Assembly: GCA_025345505.1 (NCBI GenBank)
Contig: JANVCC010000120.1
Span: forward strand, 4,666,113-4,730,112
Length of the DNA stretch: 64,000 bases
Source: Todiramphus chloris collaris
Taxonomy: Eukaryota > Chordata > Aves > Coraciiformes > Alcedinidae
Reading direction: 5' to 3'
Shown here: piece after piece, positions 37,877 to 48,500 of the stretch
How positions within the stretch are numbered: the first letter of the stretch is position 1
Layout: every line of letters starts with the position of its first letter
Made by a program: the position numbers and the translations under genes
Notes under the pieces: generated by a model
Told to the model about the DNA's origin: nothing
Database searches by the model: none
What the model saw: the letters and a program-made list of their open reading frames with translations, nothing else

Positions 37877-39533
37877 CATGTCTGTGCTCCTTTGATACGA
37901 AATGCTAATTTACTACTTTAGCATAAAAACTTGATTACATCTCTCTTCTTATCACAGAACTGCATGCAGCTCTCCATCAGTTTAGACATGCCCATTGTGG
38001 AGAAAACACCAATTTTATGGGAAAATGCAAACGTACGAGCTCCGTGGCTGTGACCGTCCGGGCAGGAGGTTTGCAGAGCCCAGCAGTGAACAGCAGATGG
38101 GACAGGAAAGCTTTGGAGCACGTGAAATTGTTCCAGAATTCACATGCCTCTTGTTCAACAGGCAGCTCTTACACATAAGGAATCTCTTCAAGAAGGAAAG
38201 CTTTGTTAAGAGAAAAGTAAAAAAAAAAAAACCCAACATAAAATCATGCATATATCTGTTCTCCCACACAAAACCAGAATGAAGATGATGGATTTTCCCT
38301 TTATGTTCAGGAAACACACAAGTCACCTGTTTTAATGGGAATTTAAGCATATTTCAGCTTGAGAATAAAGTAAGTTACTCAGCATGCTAATACATGCAAC
38401 TAACTTGCAAACTGGAATGCCTACTTGAAAGGGTAACTGCTGTTTTTGAATTGCAGAAGGGGCTAGAAACATCATTTTAAATTTAAACAGGGAGTAGATT
38501 AATTGCTGTTTGATGAAATTAAAGATGCATTTAAAGATCAGATTGTAAACAAGTTGACAGAAGTCAAGAATTTACATAGTTATGAAAGGGCTTTTTTTTA
38601 ATTACCGTAGAGCTGCTGATTGGGGCCAGATGAAAGTGCTCTACCCACACCAGACGCTAAGCCTCTTCACACACCACCCCAGCTACGCTCTGCTGCTCTG
38701 AAGGGCTCACCCTCCGAGGTGAAAGCTCCTCGCTCCCCACCAGGTTCCTGGCCTCTGCTGAAGCCAGAGAGAAGCTGGCTAGCTTCTGACACAAGGAAGC
38801 CTAAAAGATACCAGCTCTTTTCACACAGGACAGTTAACAGCTATCCTACGATAACCCGCCTTAGAGATTGCTGCCCTGCTCCTGATTTGAATTACACCTC
38901 CAGGGGCTCAATGCTTCGTTGTACGGAGATAAGAAATCCATCAGTTACAGTGAGAGCTTTGACTTTGTTTACAAGCTTTCAGACACAACCATTCAAATCC
39001 TCTGTGCCGAATATAATGTAGCCCAATTGTTTGAAGGCTGCCTAAAAAGCAGAGGGAATATATTATCTGTAAGACAAGGAGGCTGGTGGTGTAGGGAGCG
39101 TGGGCTCCGGGTGTGTTGCTGCACAGGCAGCGGGAAGGGTGCTCGTGCTCGCACGCACTTAATTACGGCTGCTCTGAAGTGTGCACGCAGTGGCTAATTT
39201 GCTTTTTAAAAGGAGAGAGGCCCCATTGCTACCACCTCAGACAACTTTCCGAGGCCCTTCTCGATCCAAGTTGAGAGTTAAAAGCTTTAAGATATGCTCA
39301 CCGTCACGTAGCTCCCTGTATTTTGTTTTTAAAGGTCAACTACCCGATGGCAAAGAGCCCCCAGAACAACGCCGGTCGGGGTGTTTGTTGTTTTGCTGTT
39401 GGCTTTTTGGTTTTTTACTCTATACGTCGTTAAAAATGTTGCTATCTAACAAAAAAGGAAGTCGTTCCTTCCTCTAGATGTCACGTTGTAGCAAAGACTG
39501 AACCCCTACAGAGGATTATTATGGCTGAGAAAC

Positions 39534-39539
39534 TTTATT
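39534..39539 (-). terminator. CLIC4: Alternative proximal CLIC4 polyadenylation signal
   Basis: AATAAA on the - strand in the context CTGAATAAAGTTTC, followed by a GT-containing stretch. It could support a 3'UTR of about 2 kb. Confidence 0.35.
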
Positions 39540-40233
39540 CAGGATGAGAACGTGACATTCGAATACAGTAATTATTAAAAGGCTACAGTTAAGTTTTTCC
39601 TAACCAGGTCGCTCTGCAAGAATTTTCTTTCTGTGGCTAAACACCCTTGTAACAAATCATAAGGTAGGATTTTAGGTGTATCTATGGCTGTCTTCACAAG
39701 ACACCTAACAGGACTGCTAACTGTCTTTGTATTGGAATTCTAGCTCTAGAAAGGCAAGACAAGGCACCGAAGCCGTGTATACAAATATGGATCTTGTACT
39801 CTACCTCTTCTATGTCAAACTAACTTCATGGGTATATAAAGTAGCAAAAGCAGGATGCTTAGAAAAAGTCAGGCTGGTTTTCACAAAGCCAGTGCTTACC
39901 AAAAAAATTAGTGTATAAAAGTGTTTACGTGAGCATTTCCATGTTATTGCAGAATGTTAAATACTCTAAGAACAACCTACCAGGAATAGCACTTTCCAGC
40001 TTCTAAAATCAGTTAAATATAAAAGTATCTTTACAAAAAAATAGGCATATAAGTCTAGCGTTCTTTGGAGTTGTTTATGATGGTCTTTTAAAAATAACCT
40101 AGCAGTTTATTTCACGCATCAAACTCATTGATTTTAAACAAGAAAACTATTCCCTGGTTTAGAAAGGTTTGAAAATTGCTTTTAAAAAACTTGCAGTGCT
40201 ATTCCTCAGCGGTGCTGTAAAAAGATCCCGTGG

Positions 40234-40526
40234 AGCAGTGCAATGATTGTGACCATGCAAAATTGCAGTCTAGGTGCACAGACAAGCAATTAGGACAAAT
40301 TCAAGGTAAAGGTCTGAATTTCACGCGCCGTTTCTTTAACGAGAGTAATTAATAGATTTCCTTTCAGGAAAAAAAGAAAATGCATACTATAATTTAAGGC
40401 AAATGTTATCTTTAAAGGGCACTTTAGCTTTCTTCGGGAAAGAAACAGCTTAAGAAAGTTCCCAGAAAGACTCCCACTTTACCAGCTCTGAGCGTTCAGT
40501 CTTGCATCACCAATCATTGCACTGCT
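40234..40526 (-). repeat. 16-nt perfect inverted pair in CLIC4 3'UTR
   Basis: AGCAGTGCAATGATTG at 40234-40249 is the exact reverse complement of CAATCATTGCACTGCT at 40511-40526, with 261 nt between. In the CLIC4 transcript the two arms could pair as one long-range stem. On the - strand the 40234 arm contains TTGCACT (miR-130/301 seed match) and the 40511 arm contains GTGCAAT (miR-25/32/92 seed match). Confidence 0.7.
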
Positions 40527-41539
40527 AGTCACCAGACACAGCAGCTATTTATCGACTAGGACACTAATGTTTACAGGTACTTGGTTTACAACAGCACACA
40601 TTTTGTCAGTAAATGTCACCAGAAAGACCTACACAAAATAAAGGCTCTTAACTACCAAAAAGAAAGCCACTTGCAATTTTTGAAGATGAACAGATAGCAA
40701 GCATCCAATTCTTCTGGTTTCATGATGGAAAAGGGCATCCTGACAATTATTCGTTTGTTGCAACTCAGAATTCAGGACAAATAAGTTGCCAATTTAAAAA
40801 ATAATAAAAAAAAAAGCTTTTGAAATCTCACCAAGCTCTTGAAGACCTAGCTACATAACTAACTCTGAACTGCGAGCCTCCTGCTATAGCACTCAGGCCT
40901 AGATTCAAACTTCCCTGACGTCTGAGGTCATTCAAATCCAAGCTTCACATTTGAGTCCACACTCAACCACTACTGTGATTTCAAATCCAAGAGAAACCCT
41001 TTTGAAAAGCTTTGCCAAATAGTCTGCAAATGGCTCTTTTGGATACTAAGTTCCCTTCTCTATGTAAATAGGATAGACGAGCAGGTACAGTTCCACGTGT
41101 CACAGAAAAGGACAATTGTGTAGAGATCTTCTGGAATAGCAAGAAATTCCAAAATACATAAATATTCCTTGTACCATAGAGCAAGACAATACCCTAAAAT
41201 CAATTCCTAGACTGGGACAGAGTGTTCACAATAAAAAAAAAAGTGGTAGGGGCAAGAGAACCAACCCTTCATAGTGAAGAATCGAGAGTTACCCCAGTGC
41301 AATATTACCATAACTGCATTAATGATATTCAAAGTTGCTGTGAGAGGAGGTAAGGAAAAAAAAACAAGGCTATAATTAAGTCTGCATACTTTAGGTAATT
41401 ACTGTACCTGGTCTATCCACCATAACTTTGAATAACTGCAAGTTCATGCAAAAAAAATTGCTATCATATATGAAAAGAGCAGTCTGTTAGAAGCGTTGTT
41501 ATGGAATATGCAAGAAGTCATCTCTTTTGCAAGTGCTGG

Positions 41540-41704
41540 TTACTTGGTGAGTCTCTTGGCTACATCACTGTAAGCTATTTCAATTTCTTTGTCTCCAGGA
41601 CAGGTGTTGGTGAATTCATCCCTGCTGTAAGCATTCGTCAGGTATCTCCAAATCCCTGTCATTTCCTTGGGAATCTCAAAGTTGCGGTATTTTTTGGCCA
41701 CCAC
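41540..41704 (-). CDS. CLIC4: CLIC4 coding exon 6 (terminal)
   Basis: CLIC4 is a chloride intracellular channel family protein with a GST-omega-like fold. It is soluble in cytosol and nucleus, can insert in membranes, and acts in actin/endosome, tubulogenesis and TGF-beta signalling. This exon follows a CTTCTAG acceptor, is in phase 0 and encodes 54 residues to TAA at 41540-41542. It reads [20 protein letters not shown], then [15 protein letters not shown], and ends DVAKRLTK. The residues match CLIC4, not CLIC5 (which ends RLSRS in my memory of human). KKYR here completes the basic nuclear-localisation motif that begins in exon 5, so the intron splits that signal. This is the last part of the all-helical C-terminal domain. 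Confidence 0.97.
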   Translation of the reverse strand: MVAKKYRNFEIPKEMTGIWRYLTNAYSRDEFTNTCPGDKEIEIAYSDVAKRLTK

Positions 41705-42738
41705 CTAGAAGACAAGAGTTAGATTATGAATTTCCATCCTTCAATTTAAGGCACTTAATAAATGACACCCCTGTCACTCTCTTGTAAACTGTCCTTTTCC
41801 AACCAGCCACTTCTGAAGTCAGGAGAACCTGCCCCTCTGGGATGTGCCTGGACCTGGCAGCACACCACTCTGCTTTGCTTCTTTTGCTGTCCTCACCCCA
41901 GTAAATGCTTCTGCACCCAGGCAGAAACTTAATCTGTGGCTCCATCTGCAGTACAAAACTGACACCCATCACTGGAGACAGGGAAAAGAAACCAAACCAT
42001 GATTCTACAAGCACAGCAGCACTCCTGGTGTTACCCCAGCCCACCTCTTTCCAGACATCCATTTACTTATGGGGGTTTTTTAATACAATCCTTGCAGTTC
42101 ACATTGTGGTATTTACTTTGTTGCTAATAGAGCAGTTTTCTCTGTAGATGTGAGAAGACATCCACTCCAAACAGTAACTTGGAGATAAACGTGGCTCTGG
42201 TTCCTGCCTGGGGAAGGGGAAAGCGTTGCTGTGCCATGGGGTGGGGGGAGCTGCACTCGGGTAGCAGAAAAAGCAACGTCTCTGTAGAACCATGGACTGG
42301 GTTGGGTGGGAAGGGACCTTTCAGGGTGATCTGGTCCAATCCCCCTGCAGGGAGCAGGGCCATCTGCAGCTAGAGCAGGGTGCTCAGAGCCCCGGGCAAC
42401 CTCCCCTGCAATGGTGCCAGGGATGGGGCAGCCACCACCTCTCTGGGCAGCCTGGCACAGGCTCTCCCCACCCTCAGCATCAACAATCTCTCCCTTCTCT
42501 CCACTCTAAATCTCCCTCTTTCAACTGAAAGAGCCACCCCCCCTTGTCCCATCACAACAGGCCCTGCTCAAAAGCCTTTCCCCATCAATCACCCAAATCT
42601 TACACAATTTCACACACTGTTTTTCTGTAGTTAAACTTACATGGGAGCTTACAAATGATTGTAATTATCTGGACTCCAGGATGTCATGGACAATGAGCAT
42701 CGTGCCCTCCATTATCACTCAGCATACAAGGCATTTAC
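41705..42738 (-). other. CLIC4: CLIC4 intron 5
   Basis: A GT-AG intron (GTAAAT donor, TTCTAG acceptor). It contains the reverse-oriented CR1 copy at 42181-42569. The rest is unique, with nothing else recognised. Confidence 0.9.
42181..42569 (-). mobile_element. CR1 LINE copy plus shared extension, copy B
   Basis: This is the reverse complement of copy A at 25452-25838 over its whole length, including about 100 bp that extends past the normal CR1 terminus (shared up to TTTATCTCC). Its orientation is the same as the CLIC4 transcript. The copies diverge abruptly outside this interval, so both boundaries are insertion or duplication breakpoints. Confidence 0.9.
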
Positions 42739-42920
42739 CTTGACAATGTGTAGTTTGGGCAGCAGGTTGCAGTCTGCTAACGTCATCTCATTGCCATCCA
42801 AAAACTTGCGGGTAGACACTGCAATATCCTCCATGCTATTTTCATCTATCTCATCAGGAAGAGGAGAGTTCAGGTACTCATCCAGTTTCTGGAGGGTTTT
42901 CAAGAGGCCACGTTCTAAGG
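42739..42920 (-). CDS. CLIC4: CLIC4 coding exon 5
   Basis: A 182-bp exon with acceptor TTCTGTAG and donor AAG|GTAAAT. It starts with two bases completing a split Ala codon and ends in phase 0. It encodes [20 protein letters not shown], then [20 protein letters not shown] and [20 protein letters not shown]. This is the core of the C-terminal helical domain. The acidic DEIDENS loop and the STRKFLDG segment mark CLIC4 rather than CLIC5 or CLIC6. Compared with my memory of the human protein, two residues after MEDI differ (AV instead of KF). The terminal HIVK is the start of the bipartite-like basic signal finished in exon 6. Confidence 0.97.
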
Positions 42921-44252
42921 CTACAGAAGAAGGAACAGTTTTAAGAAAAAAATGAAATTCAAAAAGAAAGCCAAACCACAGCACACAAATTTCAAAGCAG
43001 ATTGGAATATTGGAAAGAAAATCCACGTCAGTGTACTACCCACAACAGACCAGGAAGATTTTTAAGTCTTGGAGTACTTGGAGCAACACTATGGCTGGAG
43101 CTGCCTTTGTGGGCACTAGTAACACAGAAACTGAACTGGAATCACTTTAAATATCACCCAGATACAGGTTATTTCAAACTGGTTTATACATGAGTTGGCA
43201 CTAGTTTAGAATACTCTAAGACTATCCACAAGTGTTTATTTTTGGTTTAAAAAGTGGCTTATGTCAGTTCCTTAAGACTATGCCTAACTGGCTTTAACTA
43301 ATTAGAATTAAGATGGGGTTTATATTCATTTAAATGTAAACTGTTTAACGTCACATGCTGAGCCTGCCCAGCCTTATGGAACACAGCAGTAGGGGGCAGC
43401 ACACCCCACCAAATCCTCAAGTATTTCTCGGCTGTTGACAAATATTTTGCACCTCTGCATTGGAAATAAAGCATTCAGGAAGAATTTCTTCCCCATGAGG
43501 GGGGTGAGACACTGGCCCAGGTTGCCCAGAGAGGTGGTGGAAGCCCCATCCTTGGCAGTGTTCAAGCCCAGGCTGGCTGGGGCTGTGAGCAACCTGCTCT
43601 AGTGGGAGGTGTCCCTGCCCATGGCAGGGGGGTTGGAACTGGGGGAGCTTTAAGGTCCCTTCCAACCCTGACAATTCTATGATTCCAATTCCCTATGTTT
43701 CCTCCCGCCCAGGTGCATCGAGAACAGAAAACGTGTGCATTTTTTCCTCTTACGGATCTCTCACCTTCCATCTACTATGTTCTCTGCACGAAGAAAGATC
43801 TTAATCCTTTAAAGAAAGTAACAGGAGCTAAGCTTAACTGGGAACTCTGAAAGGGAGCCCTCAATCCCAGAAAGGTCAGACAATCAAGGGTGTCGAAAGG
43901 TCTGGCAGCAAACTCAACCAGGGGGCCTGACACAAACTGCAGGGAATTCATTTCTGGATGTTAAAACCATTTCTATTTAGCTCAAGAGTTCCGAGTGGCT
44001 CCTGTGCAAAGAATTTTCTTACAAACCCCGCACAGCCTACTAACATTCTGACTGAACACCTTTTGATTGAAGCTCTCTTTGAAGTGTTGAAACCTTTGTA
44101 CGTAACCACTAACTTTAAACCACCAAGTTTAGTCCAGGAGACTCCTTCACATGTCCATCAACATACAACAAAGTTTGTCAGTGAGATACTTCCCTGAAAA
44201 GCACAAGGCAATGACACGATGTGTGCACAGCTACCAGCCCCCAGTCACCCAC
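42921..44252 (-). other. CLIC4: CLIC4 intron 4
   Basis: A GT-AG intron with donor GTGGGT and acceptor TGTAG. It carries a forward (antisense to CLIC4) CR1 at 43472-43686. No other feature was recognised. Confidence 0.9.
43472..43686 (+). mobile_element. CR1 LINE 3'-end copy, antisense in CLIC4 intron 4
   Basis: A CR1 3' terminus: CATTCAGGAAGAATTTCTTC, the GGTTGCCCAGAGAGGTGGTG block, GGGGGTTGGAACTGGGGGAG, then TTCCAACCCTGACAATTCTA and a classical ending ATTCTATGATTCC. It is 5'-truncated and non-coding. Confidence 0.95.
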
Positions 44253-44359
44253 CTTCGTTAGCTTCCGGTCTAGAATTTTTGATAAATGCAGAAAATTTGG
44301 CAAATATATCCATTCCAGCAGTGTTTGATTCGGGATGCTTTGGTGAAAGTTTCAGGTAC
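44253..44359 (-). CDS. CLIC4: CLIC4 coding exon 4
   Basis: A 107-bp exon with acceptor TTTTTAG and donor GAAG|GTGGGT. Its first base completes a Lys codon from exon 3, and its last base begins an Ala codon finished in exon 5. It encodes [20 protein letters not shown], then [15 protein letters not shown]. This links the thioredoxin-like N-terminal domain to the helical C-domain. [10 protein letters not shown] is highly typical of the family. One conservative change from the human form as I remember it is Tyr to Phe in SAFIKN. Confidence 0.97.
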
Positions 44360-45418
44360 CTAAAAAGTAGAAATGAGGAGATCTACAGCACATTTAGCAG
44401 AAGGATGCTCATCGTACATTAACTAGCACCAGATGGCCCTTGAAAAAGACAAAATTATTCTACATCACATACATTTATCAATTTATCCATTTTCAGATCA
44501 ATGTGGAGGACTTGCTTCTTAAGTGTAAAATCACACCATTCTGTTAAGATTTGTAAAGCAAATACTTTTAAGTCACTTTTGGGAAGTCACTTGTGCTTTC
44601 TGAACAGTTTGTTTCAAGCACAGGGTGTGAAAGAGGCCAAGGTCACAAGTGCCCTCACTCTAGCACAGCCCTGCTGCCAGGGGGGGATATTGCAGTTCTG
44701 TGGTATTCTGGGTAACCTAATCATTTGTAAAAGTGTTCCATATTTTCCACCAGTACTCACAAATATGAAATAATCTCTGGGATTAATCATTATGCCTAGT
44801 ATGAAGGAATTCATTTTTAAAATATTACTTCCAAGTTGCATTTAGTAATGCCTGGGTCTGTGAAATTACCAACTGTCCCTCTGCTTATAGAAAGCTGGAA
44901 GGAATTAAAAACAAAAATAGTTTAACATTAAAGTTCACTGATATTCCTGGGGAAAATAAAAAAAAAGAAAACAAATCCCAACAAATTCTTGAAGACTTAA
45001 ATAGCATCTTCCAGAAGGCTGACTGCAAATCAAGTCTCCAAAAGGAGACTGCACATGGCCTTAAGACAGATTCCCACACAGCTGGTTCCATAGGCAGGAC
45101 TGGTTTGTGTAGTAGGCTCATCTTCACACATTTGGACACAGCACCAGCCTGCCCCAGGCATCAACAAGTCATTTAGCTTGCAAACTGCAGGAAGGATGAC
45201 AGGACTCTGCTAAGGACAATTTTACAATGATCTTTAAAAGAAAACAGTTTTTAGTATGAAGATGAGGGAGCTGGAGGGAGGGAAGGTGTGACAACCAAGA
45301 ACTCCAAGCTATTTTCAATGTCTTCAGTTTAATAAAGCTGAAGAATATCTTCATTAGTGGAGAAAACCCCTCTGAGAACACTCCATCTAAGGTGACAAAT
45401 GATCATTTTAACACTTAC
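44360..45418 (-). other. CLIC4: CLIC4 intron 3
   Basis: A GT-AG intron (GTAAGT donor, TTTTTAG acceptor). No repeat, RNA gene or second transcript was recognised. Confidence 0.9.
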
Positions 45419-45544
45419 TTGGGTGGAGCCAAAACATCTTCCAGGAACTCTTCAATCTTATTCACATCTGTTCTCACTTCCCCATTGTAAGTTATGAAGG
45501 GCGGGTGAGTGCCTGGAGCCAAATTCTGAAGGTCTGCTGGTTTT
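45419..45544 (-). CDS. CLIC4: CLIC4 coding exon 3
   Basis: A 126-bp exon with acceptor CACCCTAG and donor CCAA|GTAAGT. It starts by completing the Arg codon of exon 2 and ends two bases into a Lys codon. It encodes [20 protein letters not shown], then [20 protein letters not shown]. This is the second half of the thioredoxin-like domain. The HPPF segment contains the cis-proline that faces the active-site cysteine in this fold. DLQNLAPG and ITYNGEV support CLIC4 over CLIC5, which has DLHNLAPG and LTFNGDV in human from memory. Confidence 0.97.
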
Positions 45545-48500
45545 CTAGGGTGAAATACAAACCGGCACAAAAGTGAGCAGGGGACATTCATGACTCTGCC
45601 TTTCACCGCTAGGGTCACAAAAGCACTGCCTGAGGTTTTCATACCCTTCCAGTTTTAGAGAGATGCCCCCAATTTTCTTTAAAAAACCCCAAAAACCCAA
45701 CAAAACCGTGTACAGCTTGATTAGCATTTTGAATATACTTGATCACAATTTAAAATACTTGAAATCAACGGCTTCTTCCTACAGCTAGCTATGTTTTGTC
45801 TCAAGTCGGTATCAGTTGACTAGCAGGGGGATATCTGTATGGCACATAAACACGCCCTCTCTTTCCCAAGATCTGCAGCACAGAGTTTATATATAGCATA
45901 ATCTGTGATCAGAGATAATCCTCCCCCTTTACACAGAGCTCCTCTGGAAATAAGCAAGTCTGATACAGAGCAGTATGTACAAACCATTTACTATGTGCAC
46001 AACCTGGTTCTAGATGAGCTGACAGATGCTTAAACATCATGTTTAAAAATGATGCTTAAATATTTCTGCAGTAAAAAAAAAACATTTACAGATAGAGCAG
46101 CACATTTGGGCAAAGGGAGGAGAATCTCTGACACCGAATCTATGAACAGACACAAGAGAAACAGCATCAGGCTAAAACACTCGGACATTTCTGACCCTTA
46201 AGTCAGTTTTAACAACACCTCTCACTGTTCACTCCAGCCCCTTTCACACTAATTCTTAGCGAGCTAAGCCAGTCTGTTTTATAAGCAACTGGCTGCTCTC
46301 TCCCCTGGTTGTGTCCTGATGCTGGAGTGACGAGGAACACCGCAGGCGTTTATTTAGAAGCCTGTATGTCAGCTGCACATACACACCTACCTCACTCTGT
46401 AATGTAAAGCTCTGGCACCTGCCTCTTCAGCAGATTCAGAGAGTTGAAGTCAATAACGAGATGGGGATCCATTACAAGCCATCAAATCCAAAGCATCACC
46501 TCAAATGCTGCATTCAGTTTTGCCCCAGCAAACCACCATGGTATTAGTCCCGTGCTGGTGCAACTGAGTGCAAGCAGAAATAAAAATCACAGTACTGCTT
46601 GGCACTTCCTCAGGAGCAGCACTTAAACCTTCCCTCTGACCAAGCTACTGACTCCAGTCCAGGGTGGCTGCTCAGGAGGATGCAGTCTGGCTTCTCCAGG
46701 AACCTCTCCACATTTTAGAGGAGAGTCTGCAGTCCCCAGTTCCTCAGACACCCGTGTGCACTCACAGCCGACAGCACCCTTGATCCCCATGAGGTACAAC
46801 TTGTACAGTTACATCTCTGTCAAGGTGAGCAGAGCACACACTATAGGATGGCCACCTCCACCTCCTGTAGCTGGATGAGGAGCAGCAAAGGCCACCTGAT
46901 CCAGCAGAAAGCTGGCCAAGGTAAAGTTGCCTCTTTGTTACTGTTTGAACAAATCCAAACCAGACCGTAACCCTTGAACTGGGGTTGTGCTTTCTACTAC
47001 GTGGCTGCATTTCTGAGACAGGCATCCAGGAACTGGGTTCACTGGCTATGGGAAGATCAGGAAAGGCTCCTGACTGTACTGGATGGGGAAATTAGATCAG
47101 GAATATGTCCAAACACAGTCATTCAGGGCAGCAGGAGAAAGCTCTGTTGGCAGGGACAGCACCCAGATTCTGCAAACTAAGTAGTTTACAAGTTTCTCCT
47201 GCAGAAACACTGCTTTCAGTTTCTTCCAAAATTAAGAACCCCTGCCAGAATCCCAGGCCCTGCCCACTGCTGGCCCTTGTAAGGTTATAGTACAGTTACA
47301 TTATGGTTATAGTTATACTACTGCCAGTGGCTACTTATGACAGACACGAGCACTTGGCAGTCCATGTAAAACTGAACGAGAGAACTGGTTTTCTTTCTTA
47401 AGAAGATTAAAGACCCTGCTTTTAGCCAGGTGACAGATGTCCCGTTAATACAAGAATTTAACCATTTTCAATTTTTAAGCTTCCAAGAAGCTATTTCTCA
47501 CTAACAGTTGCCATCACCCTCTTACTTTTAGGATTTAAAGTCTGTCATCGGCTAATGCTTTAAGTAGCTTAACACTTCATTTGAATACAGCTTTGTAACC
47601 CACAACAATTACAGGAAGTCACTGTGGCTCACTTCCAATTTCACATGGTGGCTAGATAAAATTCCTCAAAAGGAATGTTATTTTAAAGACAAACCCAGGC
47701 CAGACCACTGGATTTGCAATAACGCTATCAAAAGAAAAGGGGTTTTTTTTTTTTTTTTTTTTCATTTCAGAAACAAGAACTGCCTAATGAGCTAACAAAA
47801 AAAGTTTTCCAAAGAATCAGAGGATCTCAAGGATCCCAGCACGTTATATTCACCTCTCTTGCCACTGCAGTCAGACCACCTGGATCTTTCAAGAAAAAGC
47901 AAGCAGATTAACATCCCACAGCCAAAGCCTAAACATAATACAGGGTTTAACTTCCAGTTTGCTACCCCTTGCCAGCAAATCATAAACAAACCCCGGTCTA
48001 TCACACACAAGCCACAGACTTTAGAGCACAGTGAGTACACAGGAATAGCCTTAAAAGGCTAAGAGTGCAACTTCCCTTACGAGGCAAACAAGAGGGCGAT
48101 TAAAAATATTAAAGCAAAGTTTACTTCAGAGATAAAAATAGATAGCTTTAAAAAAAGAATAAAACAAATGTAAAAAAACCCAAAACCAAACCAAACAAAA
48201 CTTGTATTACCACTCAGAACAATAAGGAGTACCTGCCCCAATGTTTGTCATGGTATTTGGAGGCAGGGCCACACACTTCAGTAGCTGGCTATTGAGTAGG
48301 CAGGCTCTTTAGTCAAGGTATAAACATTTCATGGCTTTGCCACAAACCAGAATAGCAATTAGCATTCAAATAATTTCTCAAAGATCAGACAAAAGCCAGC
48401 CCCAAGTGGAACATGCTCCACAGTGATTTATAAACTACCCGAGCACTGCAACGAGCATCTGAAGAGTAACATGAAAATAAAGTGCCACCAATAAACCCCC

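Larger units (their letters stand above)
37435..41539 (-). other. CLIC4: CLIC4 3' untranslated region (inferred extent)
   Basis: The region follows the CLIC4 stop codon on the - strand and is AT-rich, with no splice-bounded coding frame. Its distal end is placed after the AATAAA at 37454-37459 (minus strand). Nearer signals at 37871-37876 and 39534-39539 could give shorter transcripts of about 3.7 and 2 kb of UTR. CLIC4 mRNA is known to have a 3'UTR of several kilobases, which fits. It contains a 16-nt inverted pair described separately. The exact end cannot be fixed from sequence alone. Confidence 0.6.

Noticed and set aside
38919-39197. A 92-codon + frame within the CLIC4 3'UTR (SESFDFVYKLSDTTIQILCA)
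   Set aside because: It lies antisense in the inferred 3'UTR, has no splice logic, and its second half becomes Arg/Gly-rich noise. Its protein-like look may reflect UTR conservation.
42292-42528. Frames at 42.1-42.6 kb repeated at 25.5-25.9 kb in opposite orientation, first read as a gene family
   Set aside because: The shared sequence is CR1 LINE plus its extension, not a protein-coding gene.
47743-47762. Poly-T run followed by CATTTCAG, resembling a 3' splice site on +
   Set aside because: No open exon follows on +, and the CLIC4 gene is on the other strand. It is more likely an A-tail relic or slippage tract.
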